Source: a virus. From it: a DNA stretch of 64,000 nt. A program made the position numbers and the translations under genes. The DNA lies in IMG/VR virus record IMGVR_UViG_3300013104_000002, positions 82,491 through 146,490 of that record; one strand, given 5' to 3'. Below the pieces are notes generated by a model. The model was not told the DNA's origin. It saw only the letters and a program-made list of their open reading frames with translations, and did not search any database. Shown here in pieces: positions 46,438 through 54,665 of this stretch (the first letter of the stretch is position 1; each line of letters begins with the position of its first letter).

Positions 46438-46683
46438 ATGAAAGTTATAGAAACAGTTAGTAAAGGAGAATGGGGAAATGATGGTAGAATTGAAATTCAA
46501 GTAGTGACAGATACTTTTATAGGTTCTGTCGAGTTTGGAGAAGGGGAGCCAGAGGATATGACTTTAAACAGAGATTTATCGGATGCTTACAATATTGCAT
46601 CGTTAATTTCCGCCGCATACGAAGCAGGTAAAAAAGGAGAAATATATGAATCTGTATATATTGATGAAGAAGAGGAAGAATAA
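46438..46683 (+). CDS. Hypothetical acidic protein, 81 aa
   Basis: Not recognised in function. Strands IEIQVVTDTFIGSVEFGEGE then NIASLISAAYEAGKKGE and an all-acidic tail DEEEEE; the AAYEAGK element is known to me from other phage small proteins. Confidence 0.7.
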   Translation: MKVIETVSKGEWGNDGRIEIQVVTDTFIGSVEFGEGEPEDMTLNRDLSDAYNIASLISAAYEAGKKGEIYESVYIDEEEEE

Positions 46684-46715
46684 CAAATTTTGTCAAAAAC
46701 AAACAGTTTAAAAGA

Positions 46716-46747
46716 GTTGTGTATTTAATATATTATAACTACTTTTA
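46716..46747 (+). promoter_or_regulatory. Bacteroidota-type promoter of the pre-nrd RNA
   Basis: GTTG at 46716-46719, 20-base spacer, TACTTTTA at 46740-46747. Start near 46753, leading to a short structured RNA. Confidence 0.55.
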
Positions 46748-46752
46748 CATCA

Positions 46753-46861
46753 TATTAAAAAGGCAACCGAGTTGTCAGTAAATGAGCAGTCTTGTTTAGA
46801 AGAGCTTGATTTATACAAAAATTAATAGAGACAGTTGGGTAATTTCTTCTGTCTCTTTTTT
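46753..46861 (+). ncRNA. Small-RNA-like leader upstream of nrdB
   Basis: About 110 bases with three hairpins: 46762-46767/46771-46776 (loop CGA), 46785-46787 and 46790-46793 with 46800-46803 and 46804-46806, and a final terminator hairpin. A complete promoter-to-terminator unit in front of nrdB; either a stand-alone sRNA or an attenuated leader that decides read-through into the reductase genes. Confidence 0.55.
46827..46860 (+). terminator. Intrinsic terminator or attenuator before nrdB
   Basis: AGAGACAG 46827-46834 pairs with CTGTCTCT 46849-46856, followed by a T run (46854-46861). It lies 24 bases before the nrdB start. Confidence 0.75.
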
Positions 46862-46884
46862 ATCCGCCAAATTTAAATAAATAT

Positions 46885-47838
46885 ATGTACTTAAAAAACA
46901 ATGAACAAGAAAAAAGATGGAGTATATTTCCATTAATTCATAAAGATCTTTGGGATTTTTATAAAGGAGTAGAAGCTCAGACATGGGTGGCAGAAGAGAT
47001 TGATTTATCCAATGATAGATATGAAGAACTAGAAGAAAACGAAAAAGAATATCTTAAAAATTTGCTAGCTTTCTTTGCCGTTTCAGATGGATTAGTTTTG
47101 GAAAACTTAGCAACTAACTTTCTTCAAGAAGTTGATGTATTAGAAGCTCAATACTACTATGGACATCAAACATTTATAGAACAAGTCCATGCAAATATGT
47201 ACAGCTTACTTATAGACACATTTATTAAGGATAGAAATGAACAAAATCAAATGTTTAACTCTATCACAGAAATAGAAACAGTTAAGAAAAAAGCGGAGTG
47301 GGCAATGAACTGGATTAATCACCCATCATTTGCACATAGATTAGTAGCTTTTGCTTGTGTAGAAGGGTTGGCTTTTTCCAGTACTTTTGCAGGAATATTT
47401 TGGTTTAGAAGCCGTCATAAAATGCCAGGACTGTGTGAAGCAAATGAATTAATAATGCGGGATGAGAACAGTCACTATGGATTTGCCACTTATCTTTATA
47501 ATAACTATTTGAAAGACGAATATAAACTTCCTGTAGAAGATATTCAAAAAATAATATTAGATTGCTACGAGGTAGAAAAAGTATTTGTTGATGAGAGTAT
47601 GCCTGAAGGATTGCAAGGAATTACTAAAAAAGATATGCTTAATTATGTTAAGTATGTAACAGATACAATTTTAATCGGGTTTGAATTAGAACCTTATTTT
47701 AGTGTAAGTAACCCTTTAGACTATATGACACGTATAGCATTACCAAGAAAAACTAATTTCTTTGAGAAACGGAATACAGAATATACTAGAGTAGAAGTTC
47801 CAAAGAATAAAGAAGACATGTTTACCGAAGATTTTTAA
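46885..47838 (+). CDS. nrdB: Ribonucleotide reductase class Ia beta subunit, 317 aa
   Basis: Radical-generating subunit that reduces ribonucleotides with NrdA. All metal ligands and the radical Tyr are visible: Asp 68 (AVSDGLVLEN), Glu 99 and His 102 (IEQVHANMY), Tyr 106 four residues after His 102, Glu 160 (CVEGLAF), Glu 194 and His 197 (RDENSHYGF). Length fits short class Ia/Ib phage proteins. Nine bases separate it from nrdA. Expression may be gated by the terminator at 46827. Confidence 0.95.
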   Translation: MYLKNNEQEKRWSIFPLIHKDLWDFYKGVEAQTWVAEEIDLSNDRYEELEENEKEYLKNLLAFFAVSDGLVLENLATNFLQEVDVLEAQYYYGHQTFIEQVHANMYSLLIDTFIKDRNEQNQMFNSITEIETVKKKAEWAMNWINHPSFAHRLVAFACVEGLAFSSTFAGIFWFRSRHKMPGLCEANELIMRDENSHYGFATYLYNNYLKDEYKLPVEDIQKIILDCYEVEKVFVDESMPEGLQGITKKDMLNYVKYVTDTILIGFELEPYFSVSNPLDYMTRIALPRKTNFFEKRNTEYTRVEVPKNKEDMFTEDF

Positions 47839-47846
47839 ATACAAAT

Positions 47847-49991
47847 ATGAAAATAATAAAAAAAGACAATAGCAGCCAACAATTTTTACCCAACAAAATT
47901 CATTCTAGATTAAAAGCCCAATCAAAAGGTTTAAAAGTAGATATAGATAAAGTATTCCAAAAAGTAATTCCTAATATTACAGATGGTATAACAACTTCTC
48001 AATTAGATGAATTATTAGCGTTTTCAACAGCCGATTTTATTAAATTTCACCCAGATTACAGTATTCTTGCGTCTAGGCTCATAGTTACCAGACAAGCTAA
48101 ATTATTAGGGGTAGAGCCAGAAGAAGTAGACTTAAGTTACGATTTCTTCGGTATAACTACTTTTTTGAGAGGATATTCTCAGAAAGATGAGAACAAAAAA
48201 CCCTTAGAACTTCCAAGTATGATGTATGACAGAGTAGCGGATTACTTTGGAATAGATAAAAAAGAAGCTGATGAATTCAGAGAAGAATTAAAGGGTAAAA
48301 GAATAAGTGTAGCTACTCCTATATTGACCAATGCAGGAACACTAAGAAATTCTTATATTTCCTGTAATATCACAACTAATATAGATGATTCTATAGAGGG
48401 TATCGAAGAAACATTAACTAATATAGCTTACGGAAGTAAGGAAGGATCTGGAATAGGGTTATTAATAGACAATGTTAGGTCTCAAGATAGTTTAGTGGCA
48501 TCTTTTAATGGAAATGCAGGAGGAGTAGTGAGATATGCCGATATGGTACAATCAAAAATGAGGTTTTATAAACAAGGTAACAGATCAGGAAGTGCTGCAT
48601 TATACTTATCAGTTTGGCACAGAGATATTATTCCGTTTTTAGAGCTAAAATTACCAACTGGAGATGAAAAGCTAAGAGCAAGAGATTTATTCTTAGGGGT
48701 TGTTATTAATGACAACTTTATGAAGGCTTTAATTAATGAAGAGGATTGGTATTTGTTTTGTCCTAATGATATTAAAAAAGCAGGATTAAAACCTTTATAT
48801 GATTTATGGGGAGAAGAATATGAAAAAGAATACAAAAAAGCGGTAGAATTAGGTATAGGTAAAAAAGTTAATCCTAAAACTATTTGGGATGCTATAATTA
48901 AAAGTCAGGCAGAATCAGGAGTTCCGTATGTATTTTTTAAAGATGCTGCTAATAGAGGGAATATGCAGGATAATATTGGAACAATAAAGTCATTAAATCT
49001 TTGCATAGAGTTTATGGGAGTCAGTAAACCTAATTATACTTCTCAATGTGATTTAGGATTAATACCTGTAGCTTATCATGACAGTTTAGATAGTATAGCT
49101 AAATCTACCAGAGTACTTACAAGGCTGTTAAACAGAGTAATTGATAAAAACCAATGGTCGGATCAGGCTGCAAAAAATGCAGGTGAAGATCAACGTGCAA
49201 TTGGAATAGGTATAGGCGGACTAGCGGATTTTATGGCTAAGAAAAAAATAAGCTTTACTTCAGAAGAAGGTAAAAAATGGAATAAAGATATTGCAGAAAC
49301 TATTTACAAAAATGCACTGATTGCGTCTAATAAAATGGCTGAAAAAGAAAACAGAGTCTATCCCGCATGGTATGGAAGTAAGTATGAAAAAGGATTAACT
49401 TACATTAAAGATTGGACTCCTGGTAAAAAAGGAGAACCTATTAAGATGTTAAACTCTATTTTAAGCTGTTACATGCCTTCTGCTTCTACTTCTATTTTGT
49501 TATCAGTTAATGAAGCTTTTGAACCATTTTCTTCTAATATGCAAGTAAGAAGTGTAGGAGCTGGTGAATTCTTAGTATTAAACAGATACTTAGTAAGAGA
49601 TTTAGAAGAACTTAATCTTTGGAATGATGATACTATGAACAATATTATTATAAATGCAGGAAGTGTGCAGTATCTTGATATTCCAGAAGAAATTAAGGTG
49701 AGATATAAAACAGTTTGGGAAATACCTCAAAAAGAAATAATTAATATGGCATCTGATAGAAATGAATTTTGTGATCAATCTCAATCTATGAATCTTTACT
49801 TTGAAGATATAAACTACGCTAAAATTAGCAGTTCTTTAAAATATGGGTGGGAAAAGGGATTAAAAACAGGAGTTTATTATATGAGAAGTAAATCTAAGTT
49901 AGCTAATCCTACAAGACTATCAGGAAACTTACAACCTCTAAAAGAAAAACCTAAAGAATCCCTTTTCGAATGTTTCGGATGTTCTTCTTAA
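47847..49991 (+). CDS. nrdA: Ribonucleotide reductase class I alpha subunit, 714 aa
   Basis: Catalytic subunit. An ATP-cone-like N-terminus (residues 1-90) carries IIKKDNSSQQFLPNKIHSRL and DGITTSQLDELL. Active-site residues: Cys 173 (SYISCN), Asn 384, Cys 386 and Glu 388 (LNLCIEF), Cys 401 (SQCDLGLIP), the MPSASTS loop, the radical-transfer pair Tyr-Tyr in GVYYMRSK and the thioredoxin-type end ECFGCSS (Cys 709, Cys 712). It is complete. Its terminator follows at once. Confidence 0.95.
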   Translation: MKIIKKDNSSQQFLPNKIHSRLKAQSKGLKVDIDKVFQKVIPNITDGITTSQLDELLAFSTADFIKFHPDYSILASRLIVTRQAKLLGVEPEEVDLSYDFFGITTFLRGYSQKDENKKPLELPSMMYDRVADYFGIDKKEADEFREELKGKRISVATPILTNAGTLRNSYISCNITTNIDDSIEGIEETLTNIAYGSKEGSGIGLLIDNVRSQDSLVASFNGNAGGVVRYADMVQSKMRFYKQGNRSGSAALYLSVWHRDIIPFLELKLPTGDEKLRARDLFLGVVINDNFMKALINEEDWYLFCPNDIKKAGLKPLYDLWGEEYEKEYKKAVELGIGKKVNPKTIWDAIIKSQAESGVPYVFFKDAANRGNMQDNIGTIKSLNLCIEFMGVSKPNYTSQCDLGLIPVAYHDSLDSIAKSTRVLTRLLNRVIDKNQWSDQAAKNAGEDQRAIGIGIGGLADFMAKKKISFTSEEGKKWNKDIAETIYKNALIASNKMAEKENRVYPAWYGSKYEKGLTYIKDWTPGKKGEPIKMLNSILSCYMPSASTSILLSVNEAFEPFSSNMQVRSVGAGEFLVLNRYLVRDLEELNLWNDDTMNNIIINAGSVQYLDIPEEIKVRYKTVWEIPQKEIINMASDRNEFCDQSQSMNLYFEDINYAKISSSLKYGWEKGLKTGVYYMRSKSKLANPTRLSGNLQPLKEKPKESLFECFGCSS

Positions 49992-49996
49992 AAACC

Positions 49997-50024
49997 AAAT
50001 CCTCCTTAATTGGGGGATTTTTTA
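49997..50024 (+). terminator. Intrinsic terminator after nrdA
   Basis: AAATCCTCC 49997-50005 pairs with GGGGGATTT 50012-50020 (one G-T pair), followed by TTTTAT. Closes the nrd operon. Confidence 0.8.
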
Positions 50025-50034
50025 TATAAAATAA

Positions 50035-50066
50035 TTTGGTAATTTGAATAATAAGTTATACGTTTG
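50035..50066 (+). promoter_or_regulatory. Bacteroidota-type promoter
   Basis: TTTG at 50035-50038, 20-base spacer, TACGTTTG at 50059-50066. Start near 50073, just before ATG 50084. Confidence 0.7.
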
Positions 50067-50083
50067 TAGAAAATAATAAGAAT

Positions 50084-50227
50084 ATGAAAAGAATTAGAGT
50101 AGAACTAGCAAATCACACTTATGAACAGATATCTGTAGATGAAAATATGAGAATTTCAGAAATATTTATTCATTTAAATTTACTTTATGGTAAAGATAGA
50201 TGGTGTGAATGGGAAGATATAGATTAA
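50084..50227 (+). CDS. Hypothetical protein, 47 aa, with in-frame stop before a short extension
   Basis: ATG 50084 to TAA 50225-50227: MKRIRVELANHTYEQISVDE, ending WCEWEDID. After the TAA the same frame stays open for 15 codons (NTNDEEVLEYYYKNK) to TAA 50273-50275, next to the following ATG. A recent nonsense change or readthrough would explain this. Not recognised. Confidence 0.55.
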   Translation: MKRIRVELANHTYEQISVDENMRISEIFIHLNLLYGKDRWCEWEDID

Positions 50228-50278
50228 AACACAAATGATGAAGAGGTATTAGAATATTATTATAAAAATAAATAAGAT

Positions 50279-50842
50279 ATGCAAACACTTAAAGAATATA
50301 TTTACAATAGACATGATATTGATTGTAATCAAAAATATGGAGGTAATTTACCCTACAGTTTCCATTTAAAAGCTGTAGAAGCGCAAGGTGAAAAGTTTAT
50401 ACATTTAGTGAGAGCAGGTCATGTTTTTAATACCGAAAACCAATTCTCGAAAGGAGTAATGTATGAAGAAATAGTCAAGTTGGCTTTATCTGCTCACGAT
50501 TTAATTGAGGATGGTAGATTATCTTACAATGATATAAAAGAAATGGCATCTAATCTTGGTAATAGTGTTGCAGGAGAAATGGTGGCAGATATAGTATATT
50601 GCTGTACAGATGAAAAAGGTAAGACAAGGGCGGAAAGAAAAAATGAAAAATATTATAAAGAACTGTCAGAAAATAAATTAGCAGTCTTTGTAAAATTAGC
50701 AGATTTATCAGCAAATACTTTATTCAGTAAATTAACAGGAAGCTCTATGTACGAAAAATATAAATCTGAATTTCCTAAATTTAAGGATAAAGTGTATGTT
50801 CCAGAGTATGAAGAATTCTTTAACTACTTAGAAAATATTTAA
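50279..50842 (+). CDS. HD-domain hydrolase, SpoT/MESH1-like, 187 aa
   Basis: Contains the HD-superfamily positions in RelA/SpoT order: SFHLKAV (His 29), SAHDLIEDGRLSYNDI (His 73, Asp 74, Glu 77, Asp 78), then GKTRAERKNEKYY and VFVKLADLSANT (Asp 142). This is the layout of SpoT and MESH1 hydrolases, which remove the 3'-pyrophosphate of (p)ppGpp, although related proteins act on other nucleotides. There is no synthetase domain. In a phage it could keep (p)ppGpp low so that host RNA synthesis and nucleotide making continue (inference). Confidence 0.7.
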   Translation: MQTLKEYIYNRHDIDCNQKYGGNLPYSFHLKAVEAQGEKFIHLVRAGHVFNTENQFSKGVMYEEIVKLALSAHDLIEDGRLSYNDIKEMASNLGNSVAGEMVADIVYCCTDEKGKTRAERKNEKYYKELSENKLAVFVKLADLSANTLFSKLTGSSMYEKYKSEFPKFKDKVYVPEYEEFFNYLENI

Positions 50843-50844
50843 TT

Positions 50845-51081
50845 ATGAAAACACCAACATTAGAAGAAGTAAAAGAGTATTTTAAAGATGCTGAAACAAT
50901 AGAGTGTTTAGGTACTGGTAAAGAAGTAATATATTTAAATAATCCAATATTCGGGAAGTATGTAACTATGGATATATTTGAATATGACCGCGGATTTGCT
51001 AAATCTACCTTATTTACCACAACAGAAGGATACGCAAAAATACTAACCTACAAAGAAAAACCAAAACCACCAATTTACTAA
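50845..51081 (+). CDS. Hypothetical protein, 78 aa
   Basis: Not recognised in function. The N-terminus KTPTLEEVKEYFKDAETIEC is a pattern found in many Bacteroidota phage small proteins; a beta-rich second half follows. Two bases after the HD gene. Confidence 0.7.
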   Translation: MKTPTLEEVKEYFKDAETIECLGTGKEVIYLNNPIFGKYVTMDIFEYDRGFAKSTLFTTTEGYAKILTYKEKPKPPIY

Positions 51082-51129
51082 CAATAGTTTACCTCATCAA
51101 TAAGGGAAACATTTAAAAACTAAAACAAA

Positions 51130-51366
51130 ATGGAATACGCAATATTTATATTGACCTTTATTTTTATACTATGGGCACATCATAGGATAAAATATTCAAA
51201 ATCTAATTACGGAAAGTTTGAATACTACCTAAACGGAGAAGCTAATAATTTAAAAAGCCTAATAATATTATTTGAAATTTTTATGCTTATAGGATTAATT
51301 ATTCTGTGTGTTTATTTAGGAGGATTATTAACAAAACATTTTTTATCTATTTTAAATTTTAAATAA
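51130..51366 (+). CDS. Two-pass membrane protein, 78 aa
   Basis: Hydrophobic segments at residues 2-17 (EYAIFILTFIFILWAH) and 44-70 (LIILFEIFMLIGLIILCVYL). Not recognised. Confidence 0.65.
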   Translation: MEYAIFILTFIFILWAHHRIKYSKSNYGKFEYYLNGEANNLKSLIILFEIFMLIGLIILCVYLGGLLTKHFLSILNFK

Positions 51367-51390
51367 AACTGAATTATAAAAACTACACCA

Positions 51391-51798
51391 ATGGAAAGAA
51401 TAGAATTAAAACACCTTGCGCCTTATTTGGCTTATAATTTAAGAGTGTATAAAATCGGAAGAACACCATTACTTTTAACAGTAAATAATTACAATACATT
51501 GATAGACAATCAGGAATGGAAACCGATTTTAATAAATTTATCCGACTTAACAAAAGAAATAGAGGTTAATGGAGAAAAATTTAAACCGCTCGAAAGATTA
51601 ACTCAAATTATGGGTGTTGAAGGAATGAATGTTTTACGTAGTGATTTGTCGATTAAAGTTCTTTATTCAAAACAATTTATTGATATGGATTTTACAAGTT
51701 ATTTAGGAGCAATACAAAAACTATTCGAGTGGCACTTCGATGTATTCGGATTAATTGAAAAAGGATTGGCTATTGATATGAATACTCTAAATAAATAG
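51391..51798 (+). CDS. Conserved Bacteroidota phage protein, 135 aa
   Basis: Starts with ERIELKHLAPYLAYNLRVYK and ends LFEWHFDVFGLIEKGLAIDM, a sequence type I know from Flavobacterium and Bacteroides phages and prophages, function unknown. Alpha/beta with a central LSDLTKEIEVNGEKFKPLER. Confidence 0.75.
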   Translation: MERIELKHLAPYLAYNLRVYKIGRTPLLLTVNNYNTLIDNQEWKPILINLSDLTKEIEVNGEKFKPLERLTQIMGVEGMNVLRSDLSIKVLYSKQFIDMDFTSYLGAIQKLFEWHFDVFGLIEKGLAIDMNTLNK

Positions 51799-51800
51799 CA

Positions 51801-52034
51801 ATGGAAAAAGTAAAAACAAAATTAGAAATAATGGATGCTGTAAATAAAATAAAACTAACTCAAATTAGTGACGGTGAAAAGATAGCTCGTATAATTGCCG
51901 ATAAGGCTATAAAAGAATATAGAAATGATTTAATGGAAGATTTAGAAAATCAATTAGGTTTAAAGAGAATAATTCAAGACGCCATTGTGTCAGGAATGCA
52001 TGAATGGACTAAAGATATGATAGACGGATATTAG
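51801..52034 (+). CDS. Hypothetical helical protein, 77 aa
   Basis: Not recognised. All-helical, charged (NDLMEDLENQLGLKRIIQDA). Confidence 0.65.
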   Translation: MEKVKTKLEIMDAVNKIKLTQISDGEKIARIIADKAIKEYRNDLMEDLENQLGLKRIIQDAIVSGMHEWTKDMIDGY

Positions 52035-52035
52035 T

Positions 52036-52149
52036 ATGAGAGAATTTTTAAAATCTATACATGATTATCCGAATGAAAGTATCGGGTTGATGGTTGTAGT
52101 TGTATTTTGCATATATATGTTTTTAACTTATAAATTATATAAAAAATAA
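52036..52149 (+). CDS. Single-pass membrane peptide, 37 aa
   Basis: ATG 52036 to TAA 52147-52149: MREFLKSIHDYPNESIGLMV, then a hydrophobic helix and a basic end. Not recognised. Confidence 0.55.
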   Translation: MREFLKSIHDYPNESIGLMVVVVFCIYMFLTYKLYKK

Positions 52150-52151
52150 AA

Positions 52152-52685
52152 ATGGAAAAAGAAAAACACATATTAAAGGGAATGACTGAATATGTACAGA
52201 AATTTTACAAAAAATGGACGGAAGACAATAATCCTGATTGCCAAAGCACAGGAAGATATATTTTAGGTACGAAAGCACTTTCTGATTTTCTACTACAAAA
52301 ATTAGAAATATGGATGTTTATCCCAGTAAAGCTTGTAGATGGTGTTTGGGTAGTCTTGGAAGAGCCGGAAAGAGAGTATTACGATTCTATGATTGGGTGG
52401 AATTGCCCTGAAGATGCTGAAAACTATTATGAAAAATTAAAAGAATACCAAGAAGCAAAAGAAAGGGTTTTGTTTGAAGGATTAAGAGAACAAAAAGAGA
52501 GATGGCATCAAAATAAAAGAACATTTTACTATATAGCAGACAAAAGAATTTTAACTAAGACCGAGTATTTTAATGGGGAAATAGAAATCTATTTTGATTT
52601 AAAAGATGCCTTTAAAATAATTGAAGATATAATACCTTTGGGATTTATTTTAACCGAATCAACCGCAAAGAAATTAGGACTATGA
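52152..52685 (+). CDS. Hypothetical protein, 177 aa
   Basis: Not recognised. Alpha/beta with Trp- and Glu-rich stretches (IPVKLVDGVWVVLEEPEREY; EKLKEYQEAKERVLFEGLRE). Two bases after the preceding peptide, ATGA overlap with the next. Confidence 0.7.
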   Translation: MEKEKHILKGMTEYVQKFYKKWTEDNNPDCQSTGRYILGTKALSDFLLQKLEIWMFIPVKLVDGVWVVLEEPEREYYDSMIGWNCPEDAENYYEKLKEYQEAKERVLFEGLREQKERWHQNKRTFYYIADKRILTKTEYFNGEIEIYFDLKDAFKIIEDIIPLGFILTESTAKKLGL

Positions 52686-52963
52686 GTCAATACGAATTAG
52701 GAATTACAGTTATATTTATATTAGGAGTTTTCTTCTTATGTCTCTTCATAGTCACAAATACCGAGCCTATAACAGAAGAACATTTAGAAGAACAAAGACA
52801 GAGGATGAAAAAGAAGGAAGCTGAATTAAACCATATTTATTGGCAAATTTCCGAAATAAAAAGAATATCAGAAGCTAAATCCATAGCAATTAAATCTCAT
52901 AATTGGGATGAATATAAGAGACTTTGTAATGAATACGACAATTTAACAATTGATTTGAGATGA
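52682..52963 (+). CDS. Membrane-anchored coiled-coil protein, 93 aa
   Basis: N-terminal hydrophobic helix (LGITVIFILGVFFLCLFIVT) followed by charged coiled coil. Inner-membrane spanin-like build, but the partner lipoprotein is not adjacent. ATGA overlap with the next ORF. Confidence 0.65.
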   Translation: MSQYELGITVIFILGVFFLCLFIVTNTEPITEEHLEEQRQRMKKKEAELNHIYWQISEIKRISEAKSIAIKSHNWDEYKRLCNEYDNLTIDLR

Positions 52964-53070
52964 CAGCAATAGTAGAATATTTTAAAAACGCAAGTATAGG
53001 AGAATTTTGTCTAGGAGTATTCCTAGGAGTTGTATTTATTAAAATGATAATTGAGATATTAAAAGATTAA
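52960..53070 (+). CDS. Single-pass membrane peptide, 36 aa
   Basis: ATG 52960 to TAA 53068-53070; MTAIVEYFKNASIGEFCLGV, then a hydrophobic helix. Abuts the thymidylate synthase homologue. Not recognised. Confidence 0.55.
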   Translation: MTAIVEYFKNASIGEFCLGVFLGVVFIKMIIEILKD

Positions 53071-54129
53071 ATGGATAAACAATATAAGGAATTATTAGAA
53101 ACACTTTTGGTTAAAGGTTATTGGTACGATGACCCAAACAGAGTTGGAACAAAAAGATTACAAATAAATGATTATAAAATAACTCATAATTTTGAAGAAG
53201 GATTTCCAGTTTTAACTACTAAGAAAACTTATTATAAAGGGGCTTTTGGTGAACTTTTATCTTTTTTACGTGGCGAAACAAACTTAAAAAACTTACATAA
53301 TAATGGTGTAAAATTTTGGGATAAGGATGGGTATAATTATTATAGAAAGTTATGTAAAGATAATAATTGGATACCACTAAGTTTTGAAGATTATATTAAA
53401 GCTGTTGAAGAAAACGGATTATATGGTAACAATATAGTCTTAAAGTTGGGCTTAGGTAAACTGGGTAAAATATATCCATATCAAATGCGTAAGTGGAATG
53501 GACAAATAGATCAGATAAAAAATCTTATAAAAACATTACAGGAAAATCCAGTAGCTACAAAGAAGACAGTGACTATGTGGAATCCTAGTGATTTAAAAGA
53601 TTCAGCATTATCTCCGTGTCATTGGTCATTTGAGTGTCTGGTTACGCCTTTATCAGAAAGTTATGAAGGAGTTTTATTTGATTTAGGAAGCAATGAACCC
53701 AAACAAACAATTTGGAAATCACCTAAATATGGATTGATAATTAAATGGCATCAACACTCTGTAGATTGCTTTCTCGGATTACCATTAAACATAATTTATT
53801 ACAGTCTATTGTGTTATATCTTATGCGAATTATGTAATTTAAAACCTTTAGGAATTATTGGTGATTTATCTAATGTACATTTATATGATAATGCTGTTGA
53901 GGGCGCGAAAGAACAATTAAAAAGAGAGGAATATAAACTACCAACATTCAAATTCTCAGAAAAAGCAAAAATTCTATTTAAAAAATATAAAGGATCAGAG
54001 CCTAAAGATTACGGATATTATGATAATTTAGATAATGTCTTATCAGCTTTAACGGTTGATGATTTTATTATAGAGAATTATGAAAGTCACCCTACAATAA
54101 AAGTAGAAATGTTACCTTATAAGAAATGA
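53071..54129 (+). CDS. Thymidylate synthase homologue with altered phosphate site, 352 aa
   Basis: Fold and catalytic residues of thymidylate synthase: RVGTKRLQ near Arg 24, PVLTTKK, GELLSFLRGETN, catalytic Cys 183 in LSPCHWSF, DCFLGLPLNI with Asn 240 (the dUMP-selecting Asn), and SNVHLYDNA with His 270 and Tyr 272. Unusual: the arginines that bind the dUMP phosphate in E. coli ThyA are changed, R126-R127 to Lys 164-Lys 165 and R166 (QRS) to His 229 (QHS). Two insertions (about 86-130 and 192-222) make it about 90 residues longer than ThyA. It may make dTMP, or be a pyrimidine hydroxymethylase or other modified paralogue. Confidence 0.8.
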   Translation: MDKQYKELLETLLVKGYWYDDPNRVGTKRLQINDYKITHNFEEGFPVLTTKKTYYKGAFGELLSFLRGETNLKNLHNNGVKFWDKDGYNYYRKLCKDNNWIPLSFEDYIKAVEENGLYGNNIVLKLGLGKLGKIYPYQMRKWNGQIDQIKNLIKTLQENPVATKKTVTMWNPSDLKDSALSPCHWSFECLVTPLSESYEGVLFDLGSNEPKQTIWKSPKYGLIIKWHQHSVDCFLGLPLNIIYYSLLCYILCELCNLKPLGIIGDLSNVHLYDNAVEGAKEQLKREEYKLPTFKFSEKAKILFKKYKGSEPKDYGYYDNLDNVLSALTVDDFIIENYESHPTIKVEMLPYKK

Positions 54130-54665
54130 AAGATAAAAACTTAGAATATATCAGAAAAGGTAAAACAGGATGTGTGTTTGCAACTATTTTAGCCCGTAAT
54201 CCTGAAAAGATAGGTTGGAAAAGAATAATAAATCCACAGCTTTTAGACATACCTAAAAATGCTTACATTGTATCGTACATATTCGAAGACAGAACCAAGG
54301 AAGAAGTTATGAATTGGGCTTTAAATCAAGGAATGTACTTAGACATTACTTCTAAAGACTCTACAGGATTAAGGTATAGAGGGGAAAATGGTGTAAGTTG
54401 GGTACAATACTTTGGTAAAGAAAGTCATGTGAAAACTAGACAAACTCCACATTCAGAACTACTTTTTTGTGTTAAATTACCTAAGAAAATGTATTATAAA
54501 GTAGGTTTTAAAGGAGTATTACACTTAGCGCATGCTTCTGTAGAACATTTTAAAGAAAATTTGTTAGATAAAATCTGGGATTCATGTTTTAAATCTACAG
54601 AGAAACGATTAGGATATAAACCAACTGTATTAGAGGCAGCGAAAACAACTTTTAAAAATGAATAA
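54126..54665 (+). CDS. Hypothetical protein, 179 aa
   Basis: Not recognised. Well-folded looking, with CVFATILARNPEKIGWKRI, WVQYFGKESHVKTRQTPHSE and FKGVLHLAHASVEHFKE. Conserved-looking His and Trp residues suggest an enzyme. The overlap with the thymidylate synthase homologue (ATGA) makes a role in the same pathway possible. Confidence 0.7.
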   Translation: MKDKNLEYIRKGKTGCVFATILARNPEKIGWKRIINPQLLDIPKNAYIVSYIFEDRTKEEVMNWALNQGMYLDITSKDSTGLRYRGENGVSWVQYFGKESHVKTRQTPHSELLFCVKLPKKMYYKVGFKGVLHLAHASVEHFKENLLDKIWDSCFKSTEKRLGYKPTVLEAAKTTFKNE

